From the NCBI GenBank assembly GCA_023974075.1, contig CM043792.1, forward strand, positions 20,909,154-20,973,153: a stretch of DNA of 64,000 nt. The letters run 5' to 3'. The position numbers were made by a program, and so were the translations under genes. How positions within the stretch are numbered: the first letter of the stretch is position 1; every line of letters starts with the position of its first letter. Shown one piece after another: positions 23,401 to 58,780 of this stretch. The notes below the pieces were generated by a model that worked only from the letters and a program-made list of their open reading frames with translations, did not search any database and was not told the DNA's origin. The DNA is from Chaenocephalus aceratus (taxonomy: Eukaryota; Chordata; Actinopteri; Perciformes; Channichthyidae).

Positions 23401-25391
23401 CATTAATTATGCCTATAGTTCCAAAATAACAACCAGAGTGAGGGCACTTGCAATTGTTTTCATATAATCATCACAACTATCAATATAAGTATCAACATCA
23501 CCAAAATCTTCATAAACATAGTTCATTGAGAACACACACGGAGCATACCATCACTTTTGGAGAAAGGTTAATCTAGAATTAATAACTGAAAAAAGAAAAT
23601 ACTTGCTTTGTAATAAAACAAATGGCTTTTTCTTCTCTAGGGTTGGGGAGGGTAACACTTTTTGGACTGAGGTGGCTCAAAACACTGTAATTGCACTTTA
23701 ATTGACAAAATGATAGTCCTAAAACATTTTATAGGTGATTAAAAAAGTTACACTGCAGCATCGGTTATCTGATAAACTTAAAGAACATCAGAATAATTCT
23801 CTGCAGTTAGAATTACAACAAAGGACAAAATCATTTTAATATGGTGAAAAAGCGAGTGTGACAAATTAGCTATTATATGAGCACAACAAGTAAGCCGGTC
23901 CATCAATATATATGCTAAAGACTACATTATCCTCATTATGAATTGATTAAACGAGCTGAATGTTCTCAAAGTAAACTTATTATTTACAGAGGAATCTATT
24001 AAATAACTGATTCAGATGAAAAGATAGGGCGATGGTGTGCAACTCATTAGTGCTAGAGTATATTTGAAGTCAAAGCTCAGGAGACAGAATTAGAAAAAGC
24101 CACAATAGATTTCTAGCAGAAATAACATTCTGCATTTCTGCTGCAGCATCATTGTTACCTGGTGTTAAAGAGAAACATTATGAATCCACAATAAACCTGT
24201 TCATTGTGTGCAGGGACAAAAATAACAGCACATTTTTAATCATTACATCTTCTAGACATGATAAATATCAGCACATATATTATTATTAATATCATCATTA
24301 TATATATTTGAAATATGCATTTTTACATATACTTTTACTCTCAGATTTATATACATCAATGTATGTACAGTCTTTGTATTTACATTAGGGGTCAAAGGTC
24401 ACTGAACCTGAAGCACTTGAAACAAGGTTAAAAGAGAGAATCATACGAACCTAAAGGCAGTGAAGTCATCCATCAATTTTCATCAAACTGTAACAGCACA
24501 TGGGTGGTCTACATTTACTCTCCAAGGACAACAACAACCAACACACTCACACAAAATAACATACTGCCATTCGGAGGCCCTTGATCAGAAGCAGTTTGTT
24601 TATAGTGGCTTGTCATGCAAACACATTGTGGTGCTTTCGTCCAAAGAAATGTAATTTACAGTAACATTCTTCTCATACTGTGCTGGTATAAAGTGAGTTA
24701 AAGTGAGCTTACCTGTATGAGGGTAAATGTCAGATAAAGAACAGTTGTAATATGTGATAGCAGAGGGGAAGTAAAGATTGGGTGTAACGATAAGAAGTAA
24801 ACTGCATTAAACGTTTCATCCTGCATGCAAAACCTGTCTCTACGGCTCAGCATTATCCTAATGTGCACAAAGCTTAAATACCCTGTGAGCAATAAAACAC
24901 GACTACTCTCTGGAACACCCTGAGGAGGGGCTTTGCTCCTAACCATGTCAGGCTCTGAGTTTCCCTTACCAAAAGTTGCACAACTTGTGAATATCATATT
25001 GCAATATGATTGCATGTTTTAATAAGGCAAACATACATTGAAAAAACTACAGACCACTTCATCAAAGAACATAGATGAACAAGCTAAATAAATTAAAAAA
25101 ATCTCTTAACTTAATACTCATTCTACTATACTTATTCCAGTCTTTCCTCCTAAAGGCAACTGTTTCTCCGCTATGGCATTTTGGTGTTTTTCTTTGTAGT
25201 CACATTTAAGTTCTAGCAAGCAATTGTAAGAGATGAGTTTCTTTGCAGCCTGTAGCAGATGTGTTCGAGTCGTGGTTTCAGGTGGGCATTGGTGAGGCCA
25301 ATTGGTGTTTCCATCAGGCCTTGATGGCGACAGTTAAGAGCACGTATAGCCACAGGGGTGCTGGTTAGCTGTGATGCCTTAGTGTCAAAGG
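20466..25391 (-). other. arhgap44: Probable long arhgap44 3' UTR and convergent intergenic DNA
   Basis: The 4.9 kb between the rnf222 poly(A) signal and the arhgap44 stop has no convincing coding sequence. It is uniformly AT-rich. Minus-strand AATAAA signals (plus TTTATT) occur near 22072, 22389 and 21037, any of which could end arhgap44. One interspersed repeat lies at about 21690-21880. Which part is transcribed cannot be told from sequence. Confidence 0.4.
21690..21880. repeat. Common teleost interspersed repeat fragment
   Basis: Contains 'gcatttagctgatgctttta' then 'tccaaagcgacttacaat', a signature very frequent in fish non-coding DNA. The class is not assigned. Confidence 0.5.
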
Positions 25392-48688
<23,297 letters not shown>

Positions 48689-48960
48689 CTTGAATTTTCT
48701 GCGTTAACACCTACTGGGGGAAATATTCCGCATTATTTCTCTCAATATAACGGTCCGTGCTCCACAGAGGTGTAACACAAAATCCAATCTGCCCTGTTTT
48801 CCTTCCCTCATCGCAAGCTGCCAACGCCGAAAACCTATTCCACACGATTACATATTTTCTAATGATTTTTTACATCTACATTTGCCCCACTGCCTGCGCA
48901 GGGATGCTGGACCAATTCACCGCGGGCAGAGCGCGACAGCAGTGACAAGAAGCGGCTGCG

Positions 48961-50527
48961 CAGCAATGCAGTGTGGGAAATGTAGTAAATCAAGGCTGAC
49001 GCTCAATAAAGAACCAAATTGGGGCTATGAGGCGTGATCACACAGGCGTTTATTTTACTACTTGTTTAAATACAATTTATTAGCCTGCATCTCAGCAGTT
49101 GACTACAACAGTGGGATTTGCTGTAGTATGGTGCTAAATTCTTTAACTAGTAGATACAAATACAAGTATAATGTATGGGACAATACCAATGCGTCTGAAA
49201 CTGGAGGATTGCAATCATAAATATATGGTAAGTAAATGGTAAAAATAAAAATATATGTCTTTCATTTATGTTTTCATATAGACATTTGTATGTTTTAGAT
49301 ACTGTTGAGAGATTACGGAAACGTTGTATTTTCTCAGTTTTTCTTACACCCGCTAAGGAATTCACTGCTGTAACTCAGCCTCGCTAAGAGCTCCATCTGG
49401 TGTCTTCTATGTGCCAATGCACTTACAATGGTACACATGGGAAACAACAACTTATACATTTCAAAATTGTCAAAAAAGTGGTAAAGGAAGGTAAGTCAGT
49501 CAGGTAATTGTTTGACTTTTAAAGTGATCTAGCTATTTCACTAACATGCTTATTTAGTGTAGTACACTTACATTTCAGTTTAGGTAACTCAAAACAAATG
49601 TATACTTAAAATTATTTTTAAATAAAATGACCATTTAGTTCAATGTATTCCTTAAAAAAAGAAAATGTTACTCATCATGAACAGGAGTTTGCAGTTTGGA
49701 TTTGTTTTCTCTCCCAATATAACTACAACATCTCTCTCTACAAGGATGTCAGAAAACACAGGGTCAGGGTGAAAAGGAGTTGGGGAAAGCAACCTTCACT
49801 GAGGACAGTCATCACCCCACATACTTGTACCAAGGCCTCATCACTGTCAGAATCATGTAACCAATCAAAAACAACATTACAACAAGGGAAAGTCGATCAG
49901 TGGTTATCGTCATATCATATGTCCTTTTATCACTGCATATCAGCCTTGCACAGTTCAAAAGCAAGAGTATTAGTAAGCCGAATGTTTGATTCTGACATGT
50001 TTACTCAGTCCAGTAAAGAATATAGAGAAATTATGCATTAAAGTATTTTACATGTCTTGTTCTCTAGTCATCCCAGTGACATGGACTGTAACGAGTACAT
50101 TTAAAGTATAAGATGATAAGATAAGATAGTACTTATTGATCCCAATTTGGGATTTTTGTTGTTGTTGCACCCAGCATAAAAAGACATGGCATTGTATACA
50201 AATTAAAAGACAAGAAAAACGAAAGTAGAAAATATATATGTTGAATTTACAAATTAACAAGTATAAAGCACGGTATATATATACGGAGTATTGACAGATG
50301 GAATATTAAATATTAAACTGAATATATAAATGTAAACATATACAGTGCGATTTAATCCAGAGAAACTATGGAGCAGAGACTTTGGCTTTGCTTTTATCGT
50401 TTGTGGTGCTACTAGCCTACAGTAGCTCAAGTAAAGTGACTTTCAGCATCTCCATCTAAAACACAAGTAATGTTTAGTGTCCCCACCAGGTGAACTAAGG
50501 CGCCCCAATTGGATCTAGGCCTACATT
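48961..50527. other. Intergenic AT-rich DNA
   Basis: No gene recognised. A short retroposon-like tail lies at about 50106-50175. Confidence 0.5.
50106..50175. repeat. Retroposon tail with 'cttattgatcccaatttggg'
   Basis: A GATA-rich run (agatgataagataagatag) followed by the 'ttattgatccca' signature common at 3' ends of fish RTE/SINE-like repeats. Confidence 0.4.
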
Positions 50528-50749
50528 TAAAGGTCCCATGTCATGGCCATTTCTACTGATCATATTTCCATTGTTGGGTAACTAACTAAAATAGATTTAT
50601 ATTGTGCAATTTTCCAAAATCACATTGGTTTCTCATTACAGCATCTCTGTAAAGTATGTGTATTCACTCTCTGTCCTAAACGGCTTGTTGGAGCTCCTGC
50701 CCCCCCTCCCTATGAGCCCAGTGGCCGTCTTGAGACAGCCAGACACAGC

Positions 50750-50775
50750 CCACACACACAACACACACACACACA

Positions 50776-50861
<86 letters not shown>

Positions 50862-50869
50862 CACACACA

Positions 50870-50907
<38 letters not shown>

Positions 50908-50930
50908 ACACACACACACACACACACACA
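50750..50930. repeat. (CA)n microsatellite, about 180 bp
   Basis: CA dinucleotides with scattered ACC interruptions; ends exactly at the TIR of the next element. Confidence 0.95.
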
Positions 50931-51310
50931 GTGTTTCTCAATGTCGAGTAGGCTTGCTTGGTAGCACATGTCTTCCGAGTCACTTGCTTCAGAAGCGAGG
51001 CAAGAATACTTCCTGGCATTCGGAAAACGAGAGTGGAACAGGCGAGCAAGTGTGCAGGTGTGCGTCATATGAGAGGCCCCGCCTTACATTTTTCCGCAAC
51101 AGATTTGGGGAAATTGGTCCGTGCGCAAAGCATTGTGGGGATTTTAAGACCGCGGAGTCTACAGCCTCGAAATTTCTCGCTACGAAGTACGCCGGGCTCG
51201 GTAGAATTCCAAGTATGCTGGACATTGGAACAGTCCTTCGGCGGCACTCGATGACGTAGTATGCTTGACATAGTGGCTCTAGAGCAGCTTTACTCGACAT
51301 TGAGAAACAC
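50931..51310. mobile_element. MITE copy 1, perfect 20-bp TIRs
   Basis: Starts GTGTTTCTCAATGTCGAGTA and ends with its exact complement TACTCGACATTGAGAAACAC. It is 380 bp and non-coding. It shares internal blocks with copy 2 (ATTGGTCCGTGCGCAAAGCA; CTTCGGCGGCACTCGATGAC). No target duplication is clear because the left flank is CA repeat. Confidence 0.88.
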
Positions 51311-51317
51311 CCATAGA

Positions 51318-51869
51318 CCGTTTCTCAATCTCGAGGATGCTTGCTTGGTAGTCGCGTACTTCCAAGTCACTTCCTTCAGAAACTAAGCAAGTATACTTCC
51401 AAGCCATGGCTTCGGAAAACGAAGAAGAAGGAACAGGCTAACAAGTGTGCCACTCTCTCTAACGGTTTCAACATAAAACTGTACCGAAAATAAATACCTC
51501 ACGATGTCTATCTAATTATGAACTTGCTTACTTTCACGGAACACATTTTTGGTGATAACAAACAAATGTAACAAAGTAACATATTTACCAACACATTTTC
51601 TTCGCCACTACATACTTATATTTAAATGTGTGCTGCGTCGGTTCAGCCATTCTCCGCAATGGTTTTTGAAATTGGTCCGTGCGCAAAGCATTGTGGGGAA
51701 GGACGCGAAGTCTACCCATGTGCAGCCTCGAAATTTCCCCCGAACCAAGGACGCGGCCTCGGTGGAATTCAAAGTATGCTGGAGATTGGAACAGTACTTC
51801 GGCGGCACTCGATGACGTAGCATCCTAAATATTGGCTTGGAAGCCAGTATCCTCAAGATTGAGAAACGG
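51318..51869. mobile_element. MITE copy 2, related to copy 1
   Basis: Starts CCGTTTCTCAATCTCGAGGA and ends with the near-complement TCCTCAAGATTGAGAAACGG. It is 552 bp and lies 7 bp after copy 1 in the same orientation. It contains an AT-rich segment absent from copy 1. Confidence 0.85.
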
Positions 51870-52256
51870 CTACAGCCTGTCCCGCCGTCTCAGGGAGGAT
51901 AAATCGGCGGAGCTCTGCAGCTGAGAAAAGATTGAGTGTGTGTGTGTGTGAGGAAGTCGGCGGATTTTGGACCGATTTGGACCAATCCACGGACTTAACC
52001 TCGGACGTAACGTAACGGTTCCACGGATTGGTCCATTTGGGTATGGGCACGTCACTGTACCCAGGAAGAAAAACAATGGAAAAAGAGAAATCTCCAACGA
52101 TGCGTTCTGGGGCAGTATTAGACAGGTATTTTTTTCTGTGTTAGAGTTTACTTTGAGGGTTTGTGACTTTGCAGACCGTTTACATGCATAAAAACCTTCA
52201 TAACACACAAGGGGACGGGTAATAACAGGAAAAGCATGACACAGGACCTTTAAAAC

Positions 52257-55200
52257 TAGGAGCTGGTTTTGCTCATCATATTAATGTAGCCTACAAGGTC
52301 TAGTAAATAAATAACTATGGATCAAGGCTGGTCGCTTCACCCTGCTGCCACACGCAAACTGTCAGAGTTTCTCTACACACAGAGCAGGATTTGTTGGAGG
52401 TAAGAGATCACCTCGTAACAAAGTCCACTGACCAATCAAAGCTCCGTGCACATATCGTAACAAAATATTACATCTGTACTAATGTTAAAGGCTAAATACT
52501 TATGCAATAATGTAAACAGTCATGTAAAGCTCTCCGTTACAGCGGCACAAATAGTCATTACATACACCAGAACTAAGTAGCAAACCTAAATGTAAACACA
52601 CTAACATTATATGTTGCTTTCACGTATGGCTAGATGAAAGTTTGCTAACATTGGCAGCAGTCAGAAAAAACTAACTCACACACGAGTACTTGCTTGATAA
52701 CTTACCTTCTTATTTTTTTTAATGAGAACATTATGCTTTACGAAATGGTAAAAACCCTGGCCTCTCTTGCTTTATCAGTTTCTGTATCCGCGGCGCGCCA
52801 ATTCACCTGAGCACCAGGTACTGAGCATGCGCAGTAACATTTGCTAGTACGCATGCTTAGAACCGTGGCTCTTTTTTTTCCTAGTGGTTTTGTTCCGTTT
52901 TCTTTTTATGTTTTTAAGCCATTATTCTTTCTTTATAGTCTTCATTTAGCTTCAATTAAAATAATATTAAATTGTTTTTATTCCAATTAATTATTACTTC
53001 ATTAAACATAATAAGAAGTCATTTTTGATGAGTAAAATGTATTACAGTTTATTCAAGTCCAGCTATTAGTGTAGCTACATTCAATACACAATGTGTTTTC
53101 TTTTGATTTATGCAGATGTATTGAAGTATGAAATGGGCATTATCTTTGCATTGAAATTCCTGACTTTGTTTTGATATATTTTTGGGTACTGCTCTAACTG
53201 TCCAGAAGGGAGCAGTGTCTTCTTCTAAACTACTTAACGTATTCAGCACCACGGCTTGAAGCACCATGAATGAGCTGTTTACTCAGGATATTTGGCATGT
53301 GTTTTTCTGTTTTCAAACACAAATGTCATGCTATAGTATTAAACACTTGTCTTATATGTGTATGTTTGTATTTTCACCAATTGGGAAAGTAAAAGTGTGT
53401 TTGTTAGTCACATCATGAAGGCTTAGAAGTGTTTTAAAAGCATCTTGAAAGAATAATCACTGAGCAATTAATTTCCAAATTGAATATTGAGTGAGGGGAT
53501 ATACTATATCCTACTGGTAATTTAAATGCAGCCATCTTGTGTTTCCAATGTTGTATACAAATGTACCCAAGATAATTCGATGACTGGCTGCTGGAAGCCT
53601 GTCTGTACCATGAACACGGGCTGTTACGGACCCGGATCAGGACGGATGCCCTCTGGCTGGTGTCATTAGGCCTTAATGGGCCAACAGGTGGGCTGCACAC
53701 CACCACCAGGGTCCCGAGGCCTCAGGGAGTAAATAATATAGAGAAATGGCTGTTCTCTGCCTTCATTAATCTCCCAAGTTGGAAAATTGAGAGGGGTGGA
53801 GGATCCTTCAGCCTTGATCTCAACCTTTTGACCTTGTCAGATCATTTGTTTTCATTAGTCCCCACTCAGACAAACTGGTTAGTCCCAGTCCAGACACCTA
53901 CCATGCCCCCCGTCCAAGCAGGGAGCATTTCTAAAAGCATCTCTAGGGGTCTTCTAAACTCTAACCCCAACCCCCAAAACGTACTTCTCTATTATAGTGT
54001 CTCTGGACACTTCTAAATCAGCCTGGTTGATTCTTCACATCCGTTGACCTGTTTCAGAAACTCTCTCACCGGTAATCCCTCAACAATGAACATGAGTGAG
54101 CAAGGGACGCCAAAAAGACCATGAAGTCAAACCATAAGAAAACTCAGAGGTGGATTTCAACCTCTAAATATCATTATTCATCTGCACTCCTGCTGATTCT
54201 CACTGTAGGTAGGATGACTGAGGGTTCTTCCTCTCAGTCTGTGCTCCTCTACTGGGCAGCTGGGGACTAATTGGCTCCCAGTTCAGCAAATGACGCCTTC
54301 TGACTTAGGTCATAACCTCTCCACCTGATGACCCATTCCTGCTACTGATATGTGGGCTGCACTTTGACAGTGGTCAAAAACGTATTCAGATATTTTAGCC
54401 TAAGTGAATGTAGGCCTACTATACTACAATAACAGGAAAAGTCCTTCATTCAAAACCTTACAACATTATCAGCAAAATGTGCTCAAATTATATACATCTA
54501 AATAATTCCTTTTGCAATCAAATGTTCCTTGTCAGTGTTTATATTATTCTGTTTGGCTCAACATCACTTCTGCATGTATATGTTGTAATTTATGGCTGAA
54601 AATGTTTAAGGTTGTGCTTTTTTAATCCCTTTATTTACTCAAGAGTAGTTTACTCTCCAACAATGCATCATATTATCAGATTCGATAATAATCATTATGT
54701 GTTTGGAGCGTCTCGGTTCTGTGAGAACCACTGAGTCAACAGCTCAGAAAAACAGCCCTTTTTTCGACTTTTAGAGAAAGCATTTTTTCAGCTGCTCCAA
54801 GAGGGGCTTTAAATAATGTATGTATCTTAAGAAGTCAGAGAGTATTCTCAACCCATGAAGGAACAATACTTACATTTGTTCACAAAGTTAGAGATACATA
54901 TTTGTTTTACTGAACAGGCAGGGTATGATCAAATTAATCGACTAATATACTAAAGATGTCCCGCTTAGATAGAGGTAGGGGTAGAAGTACATTACAATTG
55001 AAATGAAATATAAAAAAAGTAAAGTTAGAGTGCCTCTAATTGGTGCTTAAGTCAGTACTTAGTAAGTGAACTTAGTTAAATGTCAGCCCTGACCTTTGCA
55101 TGCACTCATTAGACGGGTTAGCTCTTGCCATAAACAAAATGTTGAAGCTTCAATTGTTGGCTTTTCTAGAAGAAAAAAACAAAGGCTGAGTACAAGGATG

Positions 55201-56018
55201 GACCCTAATGGCATGTTATGTGCTCATGTTAAAAGCTGCCCAGTCAACAGAGCGTTGGATTGGAGGGAATCACCACGTACATCATGCTTGTGTTTTTATC
55301 TATAGACACATGGCATCACATTACCAAGATCAATCAGTCTGGGTGTGAGGGGTGGGTCACTACAAGCCTTTGGTCTGTCATTAAAGAAAAGTTTGACATA
55401 TTCATCAAGGAGGTGTGTGCGAGGCAGCAGGCAGGCGTTGTGAATCATACACCCTCTGTCTTTAACTCACATTTCATCCACAGAAATGTACTTTTATATT
55501 GATTGCCCATCAAAAATAATCAAGGAGCAATCACTGATATTACAATTGGAGTCAAACTACTTGCAAAAAGCAGAGATGCACCTTTTTCTTTGAAGTTTTT
55601 CTCCCTTGCAGACTGGGCGTGGAGAAGCAAAGCTCACCATTACCGTCAGTCCTTTCAGGTAAGCCTGAGCGCAGAGGCCAGACTTCGTGGTGTGTTTTTA
55701 AAGGGTTATCCAAGGACATAATGAGACCCAGCAAACCCCAGCGCCAGGCCTAATGAAAACGCTGTGACATCTGAGGGGGAAGGATATTACAGGTCTAAAC
55801 TACAGGGGCTGTTTTAACATGCATCAAATGACAGAACATGATGGTTATCACAAGCACCTTTTAGAAGGTAAATGCCGGTCTGCTGTGTGTCGGCCCTGAG
55901 TAGAGAGACACGAGCTGAGCACTAATCACTGGTGGCATGTTGGACACTCAGCACAACATCTAGAAAGAGATGTCATTTAACAGGAAAATGCTTCTTATTC
56001 TGGCCTAAGTAGAAGATG
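52257..56018. other. Intergenic DNA, no gene recognised
   Basis: Both strands were scanned; short open frames lack family features and splice context. A GC-rich spot at 52790-52860 (ccgcggcgcgcc, then gcatgcgcag, an NRF1-like half site) could be an isolated promoter, but no exon follows convincingly. Confidence 0.4.
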
Positions 56019-56029
56019 GGGGTTTGATC

Positions 56030-56575
56030 CATCCATCCATCTTCTCCCGCTTATCCGTGGTCGGGTCGCGGGGGTAGCAGTTCCAGCAGAGAGCCCCAAA
56101 CTTTCTTTTCCCTGGCGACATCAACCAGCTCTGACTGGGGGATCCCAAGGCGCTCCCAGGCCAGCGAAGAGATATAATCCCTCCACCTGGTCCTAGGTCT
56201 ACCCCTTGGTCTCTTCCCAGCTGGACGTGCCTGGAACACCTCCCTAGGGAGGCGCCCAGGTGGCATCCTAACTAGGTGCCCGAACCACCTCAACTGGCTT
56301 CTTTCGACGCGAAGGAGGAGCGGCTCAACTCCGAGTCCCTCTCTGATGACCGAACTTCTCACCTTATCTCTAAGGGAGACACCAGCCACCCGGCGGAGGA
56401 AACCCATCTCGGCCGCTTGTATCCGCGATCTCGTTCTTTCGGTCATGACCCATCCTTCATGACCATAGGTGAGGGTAGGAACGAAAATTGCCCGGTAGAC
56501 AGAGAGCTTTGCCTTCTGGCTCAGCTCCCTTTTCGTCACAACGGTGCGGTAAAGCGACTGCAATACCGCTCCCGC
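56030..56575 (-). mobile_element. 5'-truncated RTE/Rex3-like LINE with 11-bp target duplication
   Basis: It is flanked by GGGGTTTGATC at 56019-56029 and 56576-56586. On the minus strand it encodes the last 170 residues of an RTE-type polyprotein (VTKRELSQKAKLSVYRAIFV; TYGHEGWVMTERTRSRIQAA; LRRVAGVSLRD; RWFGHLVRMPPGR; GRPRTRWRDYISSLAW), ending at 56051, followed by a short (GGAT)n tail. The frame is intact, which with the clean duplication suggests a young insertion. Loss of the upstream domains makes it non-autonomous. Confidence 0.9.
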
Positions 56576-57045
56576 GGGGTTTGATCGTCATTCTAAAAAG
56601 ATAACTCGTGGAGAAAATGGTGTTTTTACATCAGCAGTCAAGGTGTTACCTTTCACAGCACACCTTTCATCACTGGATCAGGATTCAAATATACATTACC
56701 AACTCAGTAACTGCTTGTTTGGGTGTGGTGAGCTGCAGTGTATTGTGAATATATTTGTGCTCAGAGACAGAGCAAGCACATACTTGGTGTCTCAGACTCC
56801 AGGCCCGCGGGCCAGACGCGGCCCGCGAGACATTTTCTCATGGCCCCGTTGTTGATATCATGTAATAGTGTTAATCTGGCCCGCGCGTTTACATTTGCGC
56901 TTTCAAATTTTAATTACATTTTTAGATTGATCCCGCTGCTGGCAGGGAACTGCTGCGCGCAGTTCCCTCGCCCCTCCCCCCTCCGAGGGAACTCCGCCAC
57001 GTCAATCAAATGCGTGCAGCGAGTGATCCAAAAGTGACATAGATG

Positions 57046-58750
57046 CGGCTTTCACACCAGCGCTTTTCCCTTTCTAGCTCCGAGCTAGAGCTTTGCTGGT
57101 TAAGCTCCGGTTTCCCTTTTCTGCTCCCGCTCTGTTCACACCGCCCAGAGTCCGACTGGTGTTGCCGCTGCTGCGTCATGACGTCACCGTTTACATCGCT
57201 GATTTGCTCCCCAACGGCGTTACGGCGCTCACAACAACAACAACAACAACTGCGTCGGGTCGATGATCGTGTTGCTTTTAATCACACAAAGCCAGATTAA
57301 ATTAAATAACGACTTCTCCAACCTTATGCTTTTCTCCAGAGTGCCGTGGTTCATTGTTTATGAATGTGTTTCTGCGGCATTTACCGACCGCTGCAGTGTT
57401 GGCTGCTCTTCCACAGGAGTTTATTCTCCCGTTAGCTCCCGGTTTCTTTCACACACACATACGGGTATTGGGCCGAGCGCGACACCGTACTTCCGGTATC
57501 CGCCGTTTTACACAAGGTGCAAGCAGCCGTACACCGTCTAAGTGTTGCTAAGCTTCCTGTACTGAATATCATAGTCTATTGCCTTAATCAATATCTATCA
57601 ACTCTAAAATACCACATATATGCAATGGCATGATAATATTATTGTGACAAGTGGGGTATTCACCTGGTGTTTCCAGAAATTAGACGTAGATGCAGCCAAA
57701 ATCGACGAAGGCCACTGTAGTTTTTCCATACATCTGCAAGCAGTCTGTAAGGGCAATCCGACAACCCATACAGCTCTAGTTTACGCTGGTAACGACCTAA
57801 AGCACACCCCTCAAGTCCAGAGATGTAATCCGAAGACATGTAGCAATTTCTTCGGTCGTTAATTCAGAAAAAAAACCTAGTGTGCTCTGCCTGCCTACGT
57901 TAGCTAGCTGTTTATATTTGCACTTCCAGGATATTTGCACCTCCAGGAAAATGGCGTATTTATATATATATATATATATGGCGCGTGTTGCATTGTGGGT
58001 AGCTCGTGACGTCACTGTGTGTGAAAGATTAGCTCACACTGCAGCGGCCGCTCTAAAGTATTCACTGTCCAACTCACACAAGCAGCTAATAAATATCCCC
58101 AGTTCCCCTTAAGTGAATGTGTGTCAGTCTGAAGTGACGCTGTTTGGAATCACAACGCTGTTATGAAAGTTTCTCTGGTATAAAATGGGTGATGTTAGCA
58201 TAGCAACCGAAGCTAAACTGACTACTTGCTATTGCTATCCTATTGTGGCATAAACCGTTTTCTACAGGCACATTTTACCGGCGTATTTTTATTATGATTC
58301 TACTTGTGATAGTCGGACACGACAACCTGTGCAGCCCATGTATTGATTCCTTCCGATAGCTGCTATAATACAAAACAAAACGTCTGCCTCTCTCCACAAT
58401 GATCAATAACAGTGAACGGATGGTCAAAGTAAGGTACAAATAAACAGAATCACACAAAGCCTGGTTAGTGTTGCCTGACTTTATAAAGTGTGTTTATAAT
58501 CACTACTGCTTGTAGGCAGGCATGACAGTCGACTCATGTTCAGGGGAGGTGGGTTTAGTTTCCTGCACGCCTCGACGTAAGAGAGACGTAAGCGATGCGA
58601 CCTCTTAGCTCCGAAGCTCTTGCCTCTAGACTGACAATTTTTTGGAGCTGGAAGTGAACCGGATTCCGCCCTGGTGTGAACAGGAAAAACTGGCACTTTT
58701 CAGGCTCCAGCTCCGAGCCGGAGCTGAAAATGCGTTGGTGTGAAAGGGGC
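57046..58750. mobile_element. TIR element nested inside the hAT transposon
   Basis: Left end GCGGCTTTCACACCAGCGC; right end, inverted, GCCCCTTTCACACCAACGC. Each end has a second inward TTCACACC motif about 60-80 bp further in and a run of GAGCTCC-like repeats. The 1.7-kb interior includes (CAA)n, (TA)n and no recognised transposase. No target duplication was identified, so the exact borders are uncertain. Confidence 0.65.
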
Positions 58751-58780
58751 AAGAGTGGAAGGAAAATATATCACCCAGTC

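Larger units (their letters stand above)
50528..52256. mobile_element. TIR element hosting a microsatellite and two smaller MITEs
   Basis: The left end reads TTTAAAGGTCCCATGTCATG and the right end CATGACACAGGACCTTTAAA, inverse copies with two mismatches in 20. This terminus is common in fish MITEs. Inside lie a (CA)n array (50750-50930) and two related TIR elements (50931-51310, 51318-51869). No transposase is present. Confidence 0.7.

Noticed and set aside
52317..52403. Small ATG frame ending in TGGAGG|gtaaga
   Set aside because: Donor-like end, but no acceptor partner or recognised protein family; close to a repeat-rich region.
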